NCBI GenBank assembly: GCA_963971425.1 | Contig: OZ020515.1 | Location: forward strand, 35,661,856-35,725,855 | DNA: 64,000 bases | Source: Bryoerythrophyllum caledonicum | Taxonomy: Eukaryota; Streptophyta; Bryopsida; Pottiales; Pottiaceae | Reading direction: 5' to 3' | Shown: in pieces, positions 9,067 to 21,405 of the stretch | Layout of the letters: every line of letters begins with the position of its first letter | Position numbering within the stretch: the first letter of the stretch is position 1 | Translations under genes and position numbers: made by a program | Notes under the pieces: model-generated | Database searches by the model: none | The model's input: only the letters and a program-made list of their open reading frames with translations | What the model was told of the DNA's origin: nothing

Positions 9067-12045
9067 ATGGCGTCGCTGCAAGCCTGCCTCGCCATAGCGC
9101 GCACGCCCCCACTCTCGCTCTCGCTCTCGCCCTCGCCCGCCACCACGCGCGCGCCCGCGCTCCTGGCTTGCTTCTCGCGCCCCTCGCTGCGATTCTTCTC
9201 CGCCATGGCTGCCATGCCCACCTGGGTCGCCGACTCGTCCGCCCGGGGCCGCATGCGCTTCCGCGCTTCCGTCACGGGGGACGCAGCTCAGGAGCATGCC
9301 AGGGCCAGCCCCAAGCTCATGCTGGTGTCGGATCTCGACAGCACCATGGTTCGTCTTCCAAATTCGTGTCTTTGTGGTTTGCTGGGTTGGATTGATGGCT
9401 TTTGAGAGATTTGAGTATGGCGTTGTTTCTAAGGAGGAGTTGACATTGTTTCGAGGCTTTTGTTTGCTGGAGGAAGTAGCATCCGTGTTTGTCCCACGCT
9501 TGGGCGTGTTAAGAGAGATGCATTTGGTTATGGCGATTTTGACTGGAGGTGAGCGATGGCACATGTAGACCTAAGTTCACTTCTCAGGTCTTGGCAGGTG
9601 GACCACAGGGACAAGGCCCACGCATCGCTTCTCCGGTTCAACAGCTTGTGGGCCGCCGAGTACGCCCATGACTCGCTCCTGGTGTTCTCGACGGGGCGCT
9701 CGCTGGAGAAGTACACGGAGCTGCGCAGACAGGCGCCGCTGCTCACGCCCGCGGTGTGCATATTCTCGGTGGGCACGGAGATCCGGTTTGGCGCCACCAT
9801 GGAGCCGGACCAAGATTGGGAGAACTACCTCAACCAGGGCTGGGACCAGGCCGTGGTGCTGGAGGAGGTCAAGAGCCTCAATCTCCGCTTGCAGGTCAGA
9901 ATCCATACCGCTCAAAAAACTTCCCCATAATCACATTTTGGCTGAAAAGACTTCACCATAATCACATCTTTGCTCACTTCTGGTGTTATTAGTGGATAGG
10001 GGCTAAAATGAGAAATGAGATCAACAGTTTTCTGGTTCATTGTGCTTCTCCCTAAGGCCCTCTTTACTTGTCGACAGGACTGTAATTGAAAGACCACAAA
10101 GCTCTTGTATTGATTTAATAACTATTTGGAGTGAGGAAAGGGTAGTCTAAAGGGGATTGTCTTATTGAAACTTTGGGTTTCTGTAGAAAGAACTTTACTG
10201 TCAGCCAGCAATCTCATTGAACTTCTGAAAATGGGTGTCGTCGTGAGCTTGCTCTGATTGGGACTGATTACAGGATGCGTCGGAGATCCGGCCGCACAAA
10301 GTGAGCTGTCAGATCGACAAGAAGGACGCAACTGAGATTATCGACACTTTGTCGACGCGACTGAAAGACCGTGGGGTAAAGTTTCATTCCGTATCAACTC
10401 TTTGTGCCATTTTTTAAGTGATGAAGCTCCTTATGCACGTGTTTTGGCTGCAGTTGGACGTGAAGCTCATTTTCAGTCACGGCATAGACCTGGACGTGCT
10501 GCCGAAGGGTGCAGGCAAAGGGGAAGCTCTAGCCTTTCTCCTGCATAAGATGAAGTCCGAGGGGTGGGCGCCGCAAGCGACCCTGGTTTGTGGAGACTCT
10601 GGGAACGACATCGAGCTTTTCGAAGTGGAAGGCGTGAATGGAGTCATTGTAAGTTCGCAAACCAAGGATAACATTGCAGAATAGCCAAACACCCTCCTCA
10701 TTTGGAGAATAGATTGAGTCTCATTTTGTATTAATAAACTGAGTCTCACTCGTTCTGATTTGATCTTCTAGGTCGGAGGGGCCATGGAGGAGTTGACGCA
10801 CTGGTACGAAGAGAATGGGAAACGCAACAAGGGATTATACCAGGCGAAGGAGCGCTGCGCAGGTGGGATAGTGGAGGCTTTAGGCGCACTGTCACTGGGT
10901 CCCCACTTACCACCTCGAGACAGAATGGGCCCGAATGGTGTACAAAATGGGCAGCCGAGAGGTGGTTCAGGTCTTGCACAAAGGGAGGTTGTGGAGTTCA
11001 ACACCCTCTTCGAGAAATGGATCAACGGCGAAGTGCCCAACGATTCCGAAACCTTTCGACGGTTGACGAGCGTGATCGTAAGTTTCTGCTCCAGAATCTG
11101 TCTCTTGAGAAAATAGGGGTTTGGCTGTGAGTTTGACAAGGCATTACTGATGCTAAATGTTCCCCTACATGGTGAGGTTGCACTTTTGTCAACATCTGTA
11201 GTGGCTTTGACGGTCCCTCCTAACCTAACTCTCCGAACATTTAAGGCTACTTCGATTCTTGCTGACTTCTGATAAACATGTCTCAGGCTCCAGGGTCTAC
11301 AATGGTTTATCCGTGGGGAGTGGAGCTGAACCTCCTGGACTCTGTGACCGATGCACAACCTAAGCATGGCCTCACCAAGGACAAGAAGTTCCGCACATGG
11401 ATAGATTGCATCCAGGAGCAGAAGCTTGCGGAAGGAGTGTTCATGGTCACAGGAGTGTTCTGGCAAATGTCAGAGGGTACACTTCTCAACCATCTCTTCT
11501 GCTTCCTTACCTCACGTAGCATCTTTCTACCTGTGCTAAGGCAGCCTTCCATTTGGAAAACCCTTGAGAAAGATGATTCATGAAGCCAGTGGTCATCAAA
11601 GAGAAGAAACAGGTGTCTGTCAGTAAAGGAATGAGCATGGTAAAAGGAATCAGTCACCATTGACTCACCTAAAATTCAAGAGGCCGTCCTAACATTGGTT
11701 CTAGAATGTTGTGCATATTGAGAAACATATTCCTCCTCTTATCAAGTGTCATTATCTAAAACTTAATCTTTTCGGAATCATTTTTACTGTGACAGGCATT
11801 GAGCGCTCCGGCTACTTTGCAACAGCTATTTTTCGAGAGAAGGTAATTTAATCCGTTATTGGTTTATCTATTCTGAGTTGTTATTATTATTAGAATTGGT
11901 ACTAATATCATATTTTTGTTTTGTTTTTCCGGTTGCGGACATGATGCAGCTGACTGGATAACATTGTGACTTTGTTTTCTTGCAGGAAGGGACACCAAAT
12001 GGGGTAGAATGGCTTCGAGTGCATGAAACTCCAAGGAAGCCTTAG
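9067..12045 (+). CDS. SPP: Sucrose-6-phosphate phosphatase, 8 exons
   Basis: Hydrolyses sucrose-6F-phosphate to sucrose, the last step of sucrose synthesis; a HAD-superfamily, Mg-dependent enzyme. Exons inferred from GT-AG sites and frame: 9067-9348, 9598-9894, 10274-10375, 10454-10648, 10772-11077, 11287-11476, 11796-11842, 11986-12045; the total is 492 codons plus TAG with all phases consistent. HAD motif I is DLDSTMV across the exon 1/2 join. LLRFNSLW and VFSTGRS (motif II) follow, then GAGKGEAL (motif III Lys) and [11 protein letters not shown] (motif IV). The plant-type C-terminal SPP domain is present ([27 protein letters not shown]). Plant SPPs are about 420 aa; here about 80 extra N-terminal residues, rich in Ser/Ala/Arg and poor in acidic residues, resemble a plastid transit peptide. 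An alternative ATG at about 9205 would remove part of it. Confidence 0.9.
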
Positions 12046-12962
12046 TGGTGAACACACTCTCAAGTACCATTGAAAGCATCATCTGGAATGTGACGCACAA
12101 ATAGAGGTCCAATGAGGCTTCATTTTCTTGAGCTGTATAGAGCGCATGAATTCATCCTGAGCTGCAGAGTCTTGAAGTTCTCGATACTGAATTTACGTGA
12201 TTTTAACCAGTCTAATAACAACATTATGGAGCGCTTGTGATCAATCTCCCTTTTTCTACACAGAAGATGTTGTATTGCATGTTTAGCAATAACTATGTTT
12301 CAACTTACCACTTGTCTTTTCGGTTACTCATGTGAACTAAATCTAGCCAGCTTCCAGAAAGAAGGAGAGTTCATGCTGTATCAATGGATATTAGCTCCCA
12401 TTTTCCACTTTGAGCTCATTATAGGAATGATTTTGGAGCTGTTTAGAGCTGGTTATAAGAATCAAATTTAATGGAAAAAGGGGTCAGAAATCATGGTATC
12501 TTTGCTCACTTTAGCTCTTTCTACTAGATTGACTATCACCTCAAAGAACCAAAAACATGGTAAGCACGTCATATTTCTGGCGACGAATACCTTTTTTAAT
12601 CTCAACGGCTCCAACTACTAAATGCATCATGGGACAACAATTACTTTGGAAATTCAGAATTTAGTTAATCAAGTGCATCCCTATAATTGCAGCTGCAGAA
12701 ATTAAAATTAAGCTTAATTTTCTTGATCCTATACAAGCTAGTCCGCACTGTGAAAAACCTAAAGTAAAACCTGAATCTCACAGTGAGCACATTGTGTATC
12801 AGATTATTTATTGTAATATATTTATATAATATCGATCCAAAGAGAATGAGACCTGACACAAAAAGCATCAACTCAACATACAATTAGCACACTAAAATGA
12901 ACAAACGAAGACATGACTCTCCACCATTTGCAAATTAACGATGTCTCCGGAGTATCGGAGCA
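12046..12962. other. SPP 3' flank, no further gene seen
   Basis: Contains the presumed 3'UTR of SPP (several AATAAA-like variants but no certain polyadenylation site) and AT-rich DNA. The sequence up to the small LINE insertion at 12963 shows no protein motif. Confidence 0.4.
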
Positions 12963-13059
12963 GAAGAAGAAGAAGTCTGATTTCCAGAGGAGGCTGGCGT
13001 GAATAAAGTGTCTGTTAGTTCCACTGCTAAAGCAATGCCCACTGGACAAAGGATTAGTC
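12963..13059 (-). mobile_element. 97-bp 3'-end fragment of the same LINE family with TSD
   Basis: The sequence from gaagaagaagaag through ggctggcgtgaataaagtgtctgttagttcca to aatgcccactggac matches the 3'UTR terminus of the LINEs at 27255-27350. It keeps the (GAA)n tail, i.e. (TTC)n on the element strand. It is bounded by an 8-bp direct repeat TCGGAGCA (12955-12962 and 13060-13067). This is a severely 5'-truncated insertion, or a SINE that borrows the LINE tail; there is no room for an internal RNA polymerase III promoter, so truncation is favoured. Confidence 0.8.
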
Positions 13060-13067
13060 TCGGAGCA

Positions 13068-14427
13068 CTATATTATTCATTCCGAATATCATTTCCCGAA
13101 ATGCTATACAACAAACTTCTGTGGGCACATGAATTAGTTGTCTAAGGTAAGCCTCCCATTAACCAACAAAAACCCATAGCCAACGCCTATAAAATTGGGG
13201 TATATCCAACCCTCTTCCATCCCATTACCATCTCAGCTCCAAATGGAGGTTTGCTATTAGTCAAGACCCTTACTTTTGGTCGTTGGTTATGGGGGGTACC
13301 TACTGCTGGCCACCCACTAAACATGGCTGCACAGTTTGAAAATTCATAACTAATTCAGTTGTCATTGAAAAAATATGAAATCAGATGGGTTGGAATTGTA
13401 ATTCTATCGGGTATCACTGAAAAATAATAGAATAATTATCTCCTCTCTCCATATATGCACATTCCTTAACTTGTCGGTTTTAGGGGGGCTTACATTAGTA
13501 GGTTTAGGAATTGTTATCTAGTCTCAAGCAAAAGGCGTAAATGTGACGTAGAAGTATTCATATAGAATATGATATTGAGGAATCGTATATAGTATCAACA
13601 TTAGCTTGGAGGGCTATAGGATGCAAACACCATGATATAATGTACACAATTTTGGATGATATTAAGGTGGGATAACCTTTTCTCTATGGGTTATTTTTCT
13701 ATGGGTTAGAATGAAGATTATATTTCCATATAGCTCCTACCTTCTTGCATCTTTGTACAAATTTCAAACATTGAAAATATAACATGCAACCATGGGAACA
13801 TGCCCTTGATTTATAGAGTTTAGGGTTTTGGTCTTTAGAAATTGATAATTTCATTTTACATTTAAATACAATTTCTTTTATATTCAACAAACTTTAATTT
13901 ATTTCTTGATTTCTTTTTAATCTCCTTTGTTATTATTATTATGAATATTAATGTTTTTATAATTGATGTTATCCTCTGTTGCTTATTAGTTTTACTAGAA
14001 GAAAAAAGTGTTTTTTGAGGTCATGAATCAAGCAAGTGAATCTAAACTTGAATAGAATTACAAAATCTAAGTTTAAATGAGGAGATCAATTTGAAGTCAT
14101 TGTAAACAGTAATGAAAACGGGTCCAAATCCAAATAGAAATTGGTCTAAGATGCAAAATACTTCCGGATGCAAATATTTAAAAAAAGGTCATGAATTTGT
14201 ATTTCAAACTAAATCATTGTTTGAATATAAAACCACATATGATGATGAATTCAAAAAATAAAGATAGTGAGCTTAGGTGGTTGGCAAATGCTACTAACAA
14301 GAAGAGAAACTATCCTGGCCAAATATGCGATTTGCATTTGTAGAAATCCGGATATTTACTCCGTCAATTTCAACATTTCTGACTAATAATTTCCCCAATA
14401 TTCAGCATGCCATGATTGAATTATTCA
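13068..14427. other. Intergenic, no gene seen
   Basis: AT-rich. A segment at about 14367-14425 resembles one at about 20883-20945 (caattt..aacattt..actaataattt), so it belongs to a dispersed repeat. No coding sequence recognised. Confidence 0.4.
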
Positions 14428-14485
14428 AAGCCGAAATTGTCAAGCTTAGACTAAAGCCAGAACAACAAATTGACAATTTCGGCTT
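14428..14485 (-). repeat. Inverted repeat (hairpin) in the PP2C 3'UTR
   Basis: AAGCCGAAATTGTC (14428-14441) and its perfect complement GACAATTTCGGCTT (14472-14485) are separated by 30 nt. Both arms are flanked by the phrase cttagactaa. It lies 20-80 nt past the PP2C stop codon on that gene's strand, so a transcript would form a 14-bp stem. It may equally be the core of a tiny foldback transposon. Confidence 0.6.
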
Positions 14486-14505
14486 AGACTAAGCTTTGTA
14501 TCAAT

Positions 14506-17500
14506 TTAGAGCTTGATGATTACACCAGCTAAGTCATCTGTAACTCCTTTCTCAACAGCAACTTTGAATAAAGTCTTCAAAATTTCCTCCGGTGAGGCAC
14601 TGTCTCTGGCAAATATGAACAAAAGGTCATCAGAAACTTTCCAAATCACTGTGGAACACTCAGACCTCTATAACATTCATTAGTTGGATAAACCCCTCCT
14701 TTGTGATGGTGGCAAATCTAAGGCACAATTGGGTTGTTCCCATCATTCTATTTCTATCGTAGGCCAACTAAATTAACCCCTAAAGGACCAAGGCATAATA
14801 TAGTAATCTACACTCCATTGATTTAAAACTGCCAAGATGAACTTCTTGAGGATGTAACCATGGGATCATATATGAGTTGATATGGAATTTTTTTTTATGA
14901 ATTTTGACCGTACAAAGTGAAAGAATTGTCCCCCAAACGAACTCTTGCTCCTTAAATTAAAGTTGAACACAAGAAGAAGGGGATGATTTCATGGGTTCCA
15001 CGGTTTACTTTTTGGTAGGGCCCTTGTCCTTCTTCACATTATTCTAATTTTCTCCCCACTTCTTACATTTTGGACCCAAGGTAAATGTGGCAACTGATGT
15101 TAGGTCCCATTTTATTCTAATTTTCATGTGTAAAACGATTATAAATGCATGGCACTGCATGGCGGCTGCCAACACAGGTCAAAGCTATTATATTACAATG
15201 AGCCCTACTGAAATGACATATGGAGAAAGCTTACCCTGCAGCCAGGCACATGTCCACCACCTCTTGGTTACCCAATTCCCAAAGTCCATCAGTTCCCAAA
15301 ATTATCATCTCATCACCTGCGCCCCCCAAAAAAGGAAACAAAACAGGTTTTATTCCTAAATGCCCATAAATGGAAAGGAAATATCCACTTCAAGACTCAT
15401 TACGCTACCTAATTACAGATTCATGATGTTAGGTCCTCATGTAAGCTGTAGTAAGATCAATAATCTATTTAAAAAATGGATGGATGAAAATAACCTCCTC
15501 TGAGAAGAAATTAGAGGCATACAAGATTTCTTTCATATATAGTCCAATATGTGCATTTAGGGGTTAAGCAACGTAACAATTTTAAATCTACAAATTCCCT
15601 AACTACGTACTATATTACAACTCCTATTAATTATAGTAATAATAATAAAATATAACAAACTGAGGTGATTATAAAATTGAGTTCAGGTAAATTACCTAGG
15701 GTTAATGTTTCCACAGACACATGCGGTTCGGCTGTAAGTCCAAATCCTCCTCTGGCGCCATCTTGTATGTTGTCTGACCAACTATCAGAAGAAAACAAAC
15801 ACTAGTTAGTTACCGAAGATAACATATTCCTACAAAACTCGAAAGAGGCCTATTTAGTGTAATTTACATGAAAGAGGTGCTTACTCTTTAAGATAGACAT
15901 CTCCAAACGCACGAGACAGTGCTAACAGACCGCCAACTCGCCACGTCCCTCCCACATTCTGAACCTGCCATAAACAAAGCAACCAGAAAAATCAATCCAA
16001 ATTGAAGTCCAAAATTTGAGTGAATGGTGTTTAAATAAATTTATAAAATAAATAAAAGGTGGCTGCTGCCAAATCACGCTCCAAAACTGCATGTTACACT
16101 CTCTGTGAGTTTGGCTTCTGTTGAGTTCCACGTGAGCCTTGACTATGGTGATAAAGGGCCTGCATCTTGTATCCAAAAACGACTACATGTTACAAAAGGA
16201 TGGCTTACAAGAGGTTTCCTTGGAGTTGGATTCTTCGCCTCAATGCGGTCCCTCTCCTCCTTCACATCTGGCTGCAGCAGATATAGTGTCACTAAGGACA
16301 AAAAATTCGACTGAGGAGTTTCATTTCTGAATTTGTTCCAAAAGCTGAATTTAGAGATTTGCATAGTGTGGTGAAGAGCACCGAATTGGGTTACAGTAGT
16401 AGCTTTACCTTGTGATCCACAGTCAACTGGATGGCCTGACCTCCACGGACTAGAACCACTCTGGCATCCCCCACGTTGGCGGTCACCAGCACCTTGCTGC
16501 CATCTAATCCACCCCAAAGCCTTGTGAGCAGAGATTGAATTCATGTTTCCATATGAATAGAGTTATTTGTAACAAGGGGCAAAGATACCATGAGTTTGAC
16601 CTCTACTCCTATCTTGAGTTTAAAGACTACCAATGTCTTCCATATTTAATTGAAAGATTCTAGGTGAGAGACTACCATTGAGTTATTCAGAGTGAGGGAA
16701 AGAGTAGTGTTATAAACCAAAAGAAAGAGTACCTTTGAGTGACTTTACAAAACAACTCAGACATGTCGTCAATATATAACCTGTCTGATAAGCTGACCTG
16801 GTTTGGGAATAAGCACAGAGGTTGCAGCTGTGGCGCCACACTTGGAGCCTCCGAGACCTCGCTCACGCAGCGCTCCAAACAGACCCTTGGGCTGCACCTG
16901 TTCATGTACACACATCATCAAACTTGGGTGATCAGTTGAAAGTGTATGTTCCTCAGTTCAAAATTAGGCGAATAATCCTAACAGTGTCCAAAAATAATAC
17001 TTAATTTAATACTAGCAAGGAGATGGTTATTGTACCAAAGTAAGCTGGTCAATCTCCAAGTAAGTTGCTCGCGTTGCGCGCACCAAGTCAGGGTCTGTCA
17101 AGGTAAAAACCCCAGAATGAGGAGAATATTATCATGAAAAGAGAACCGTAACTTTGGACTCAGGAAACAGAAGAGCACTGACCTGATAGCTTCTTCTTGT
17201 AGATTGGCCACACGCTTGTTTTCAACATCCTGTAACCAAACAGCAAGAATCAGTGCAGGGCCTCGGGTTCTATCTCACAAACTTGACCTACACCAAAAAC
17301 ATATTGGCCTTACTCTGCGACGGCGCTGCCGCCATGGCCATCATAGACTCCGAAAAACGCAGGCTCTTTTCCTGTGGGATCCAGTTCGATGGTGTAAGTG
17401 TCCTCCATGTTCACCCGGGCAGTCCCCTGGGTTGCAGCTCCCGCACATCTTTACCCCACACCAGCACACTTTTTAGTATAATATAACAGGCATGAATTCA

Positions 17501-18449
17501 ACAACTGTATGAGGTTGATAATGCGAGGAGGACAATGTAGGGCTTACCGTTCCTTGAGGACGAGTGCACAGGAGGGCGAGTGGAAAGTGGCCTTCCGCAC
17601 ATGCATAAAGCCTGCACCTGAGGTCTCTGCACAAGCCCAGGCCCTGCATTCCCGTTCCTTAGTCCATTTTCCATGAGCACGAACTTCACAGGTACTACAG
17701 AGACGAGATTTGGTGGCCAAGTGAGATAGCACAAGATTAGGATTCAAGGAAGCCACTCTCGAGCGATATTTGCATTCATACTTCTTGGGTGAACGTCGAG
17801 ATAAAAAAAACATTGTATAGATTTGTAGCTCCACAAACTTCAACACATTGAGGGGACCATTCTTGACTTAGGTCACTGATTACATTGAGCGGTGAGTAAC
17901 ATGGCTGACCAAATACAAGGTGCTCAGCTTAGGTCACAAATTAGGGTCACCTTCTGATCGAGTGGTGAAAAACAAGCCTAGTGCCCTCATGATTCGACAT
18001 ACGTCACTTTCTCTCAGAGGTTGTATTCGTGCGCAGTGCCAATTGTGCAACCTCAATTTCACGAGTTCAAATCGATTCCTCCACCAATGTGATAACATCC
18101 AACGGAAAACAAAAAAAGAGAATCAAAAACCGAAAAACGCCAGAAAGGAGCCAACTAACTCAGCGAACGCTCCGTTGCTTCTCCATGCACACATCTGCAG
18201 CCAGCGGATCAAGGTACTTGCCTGACCATCGCAGAGGGCGGTGAGAGCCAAGCGATGAACCCCCGAGAAACGAGGTGGAATGCACGATCCTCCGCACCGA
18301 ATCTGCACCCTGCCAAACACGCAATCCTCAGGCTCTGAGGCTACAACCTGAATCGTTTGCAAGCAAAATGGTGAAGACGACTGTGAACTCACCACGACTG
18401 GTGCCATTGCATGGCAGCAGGACACAGCAGCTTGGAGCGAGGTCGCCAT
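14506..18449 (-). CDS. PP2C-family Ser/Thr protein phosphatase, multi-exon
   Basis: Metal-dependent (PPM/PP2C) phosphatase. Exons inferred on the minus strand: 18449-18218, 17694-17548, 17437-17314, 17229-17183, 17094-17036, 16897-16798, 16503-16409, 16271-16209, 15964-15885, 15781-15696, 15316-15235 and a last exon ending with TAA at 14506. PP2C motifs appear in order: ARVNMEDTYTIEL, FFGVYDGHGGSAVAE (metal-binding Asp and Gly), SKCGATAATSVLI, VTANVGDARVVLVRGG, LLALSRAFGDVYLKE, EMIILGTDGLWELGNQEVVD (metal Asp), and GVTDDLAGVII at the end. Splice phases agree from exon 1 to exon 11; the junction to the last exon does not fit a simple GT-AG model, so an exon may be missing there. The first ~75 residues (MATSLQAAVSCCHAMAPVVV...) look like an organelle-targeting peptide. 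The substrate and subfamily are not identifiable by eye. Confidence 0.87.
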
Positions 18450-18689
18450 GAGCTTAGAGATTTGCAACAACTTGACTAGAGATTGAAGGCAGGTGCGACA
18501 CCGACGTCTCGCGTGAGGGAATTCAAGGCAGTGATGCGTGAATTTGAGCTTGGCTTCGCAGAAGTCGGAAGTCGACCGAGAGCGAGAGAGAGAGTGACAG
18601 TGAGAGTGACAGTTTTGGGGGTTCGGATAGACATTTGGATGTTGGGTGCCTCGTGGCGGAAACCCAACAACCGCCTGCAAATGGCGGCA

Positions 18690-19080
18690 CTTTTTCATAC
18701 ACTTTTCCTTTCTTCCTTTCTTTCTTTCTATTATATACTTTTTCTGCCTCCCTTTTTCCCTGACTCTCTTTCTTTCTGTCTCTCTTTCTCTCATTTCTTT
18801 TCTTCTGTCTTCCTTTTCCTTTTCTTCTGTCTTCCTTTCCCTTTTCTTTGTCTTTTTCTTTTTCTTTTTCTTTTTCTTTTTCTTTTTCTTTTTGCTTCTT
18901 CCTTTTCCTTTTCCTTTTCCTTTTCTTTTCGTTTCGTTCCGTTTTTGCCTTTTCTTTCCTTTTCTCTTCTTTCTTTCTTGTATTTCTTTCTTTCTTTCTT
19001 TTATTCTTTCCTTTTTATTTTTTTCTCCTTCTGCTTCGTGTTTGTCTTCTTCTTTTCTTTTTTCATTTTTGTTTTTTGGC
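18690..19080 (+). repeat. Long pyrimidine-rich microsatellite (CTTT/TTTTTC)n
   Basis: Nearly 400 bp of C/T only or almost only, including pure TTTTTC runs (about 18848-18893) and TTCCTT/CTTT runs. It lies about 240 bp upstream of the PP2C start; on the PP2C coding strand it is purine-rich. It produces long open frames of Phe/Ser/Leu or Lys/Arg/Glu that are artefacts of composition. Confidence 0.9.
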
Positions 19081-20603
19081 ATATAGGAGTTGCTATGTTG
19101 GCAGCTTGCGGGAGTTCTGTCACGTAGAGAAAATATTTTACGGCTAGGAATTGAACTTGCAACCACTCCACTCCCTTTGGGTATTTGCCACAGGGACCCG
19201 GTAGTTTAGGGTCTCTCCGGACGTGATGGCGGCACTTTCATGACCATGGCTCCCGAAAGATACACCCTCTTGTTATTTTAACCGCTAAAGACCAGAATTC
19301 CCAAATTGGGCTTTTGGACAGGTTCTAATGTATATTTTTTATTTTTGAAATTTGATATGGAGATGCAAGAAGATAAGAGCTACATGGGAACATAATTTTC
19401 ATTCCTAATGGATCTATAGATATAAAGTTATGCCATCTTTTAAAACATTGTCGAGGGCTGGCACATCAGGCACCTTTGAAAAAGTATGCTACATGCTTCT
19501 ATTATATATGAGATTTTTAATTAAAATAAGTCACATTATAATATTTTTAGTAGTAAAACAAAACAACCTTGCACAATGTAATGCTTTTAATCTGAGACGA
19601 GTCAAAATTTTCTCACCTTTTTGGAGTAACGTATAAAAAATATATATTTCTTCATAAAAATAAGAGATGATGGTATTTTCTCAATTTTATTTTTTGACTT
19701 CAAGAAGAAGCTTAAACCTTAGTTTTGGCCGTCCAGATTTTCAAATGACATAAAATTTTGATTTATCAAAAAGAAAAATGTATTTTGGCAACCTTTGAAC
19801 CTTTCTCCATAATTTGCTGAAAATTTATTGAAAATTCTTTATTTTTCCTCTAACTCAAAATAATGGTATATATAATGGTAAGAAACTAACATCATGTTCC
19901 TCATAATGGAATAAAACTTGAATTTTTAAAATGCAAAAATTCAACATCAATGAAGTCTAATATTAGCATCTAAGTACGTGAAGAAGAAAAACTTTTTCCT
20001 TCAATTCAAACAATAAAAAAGATTATCCACACAGTTAAGTTTTTTTGAGCATGGTGGTTTAGTAGTATACATTGATATCTTACAATCAGAGATAGAAATA
20101 CAGATTTTTCTTCTTCTGCACTTGTTGTACTAGAATGAGCAATTTTGAAGTGTTTTAAGTAAGAAATAGTCAAGGATTTTTTTGGATTATTTTGAATATC
20201 CATATAGTCATTTTTATGAAGAAAGATTCTTAAGATTTATGATGAATTAGAAAAGCCTTGTGAAATATTTTGCATCTAGATCTCATGCTCTCTTTTTCTG
20301 CAATGATTGATTGTTAGGAAGACAATGGAACTTATATGTGGCTCCTCTAAGTTCTTCCAAAGTACCCCAAGTTTTTTGGGGTTTGACTTTGAGCTCTTCC
20401 ATATTTTCTTCACAACACACTTTTTCTTGAAAGTCCTTCCAAAAGAGGAAAGAAAAGAAAAACAAAGGATGGAATTTTCAATACGGAAAGAAATACAACA
20501 TTTTAGGTTTTGTGCTCTCTTGCTTTGCATCAATGAAATGCATGAGTGGTAATGCCTATCAATGTCCTTGGACCTTGCCCAATGCAAGCTAAAGCTCCTT
20601 CAT
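19081..20603. other. Intergenic, AT-rich, dispersed repeat
   Basis: No gene recognised. A block at about 20276-20420 (tctcatgctctcttttt ... tcttccatattttc) resembles 48745-48870, on the other side of the LINE E/C insertion. The two lie under 1 kb apart once the insertions are removed and indicate an old local duplication or dispersed repeat. Confidence 0.45.
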
Positions 20604-20631
20604 AGTACCGTAGGTCAAGGGCACCTTTGGC
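20604..20631 (+). repeat. Left arm of a 28-bp inverted repeat split by LINE E/C
   Basis: agtaccgtaggtcaagggca through cctttggc is the reverse complement of 48464-48491 with one mismatch. Without the LINE the arms would be about 320 bp apart. They could be terminal inverted repeats of a small DNA transposon, but no clear TSD was found outside them. Confidence 0.65.
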
Positions 20632-21405
20632 ACTTCGACGCCGAATAATTAATTAAAGTCAAAAAAGTGGGTTCGGCTTTCTAAAAGAAATTTTAGCAAA
20701 TTTCGGCAGGAGTTCACATAGTACTATAATTAGCCTATTTTGACGGCCAAGGGGATTGAACCTTAAACCTTGAGCTCCCTACTTGGAGCTCTTTTGCACA
20801 CACTTTCAAGAATCAAGGCTTTCCAAGCCATAACTCCCCATTGATGTCCTTGGTGTCCAAAGATTTTGTGTATTAATATTTTCTTCAATTTCGGCATTTT
20901 CACTCAATAATTTCCCAAATAATTCGGCATGCCTTTCTTGAATTAATTATAGCCAAAGGTGATATTCTTCTTGCCCGCAGTTGGTAAGAGGAGAATGAGC
21001 AGTTAGGCGCTCCGTAAAACCTGGTGAGAGGAGAACAATGACTTAGTCGCAGAGAACTGTGTTGCAGTCGGAGAGAGGTAGCTGGACTCGCCGAAGAAGC
21101 CCCTGTACACACAAATCTGCGACAGAAGCGAGGGATGCATGGAAGGGAGAGTGTTGGCGAGGGCTCCGCTTGGTCAGTGGAATGGTGTAGTTCGGCAGAG
21201 TTTCAGTACCAGATCTGCTCGTGGTAGCTCTGAAGCGTGGGACACAGGTGTTGGGGGTCAGATCTGCGATCGCATGGAACTACTGCGTTAGACTACCGCC
21301 CAGATCCAAGCGGTACGGAACGGATCCATCCCCTCGCTAGCAGTCACTGTTTCTCCTCGAGCCAGGTCGACGCTACCAACAATTACAAGAGTTCAGGCAC
21401 AAGCT

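Noticed and set aside
8839-9564. 241-codon minus-strand frame antisense to SPP exon 1
   Set aside because: It is a GC-rich shadow of exon 1 and its flanks, with arginine-rich low complexity and no domain.
12963-13059. An independent SINE
   Set aside because: No tRNA-like or 5S-like head is present. The sequence is only the LINE tail.
18123-19166. 347-codon minus-strand frame rich in Lys/Arg/Glu
   Set aside because: It joins the polypurine microsatellite to PP2C exon 1 by chance. The PP2C start at 18449 is preferred.
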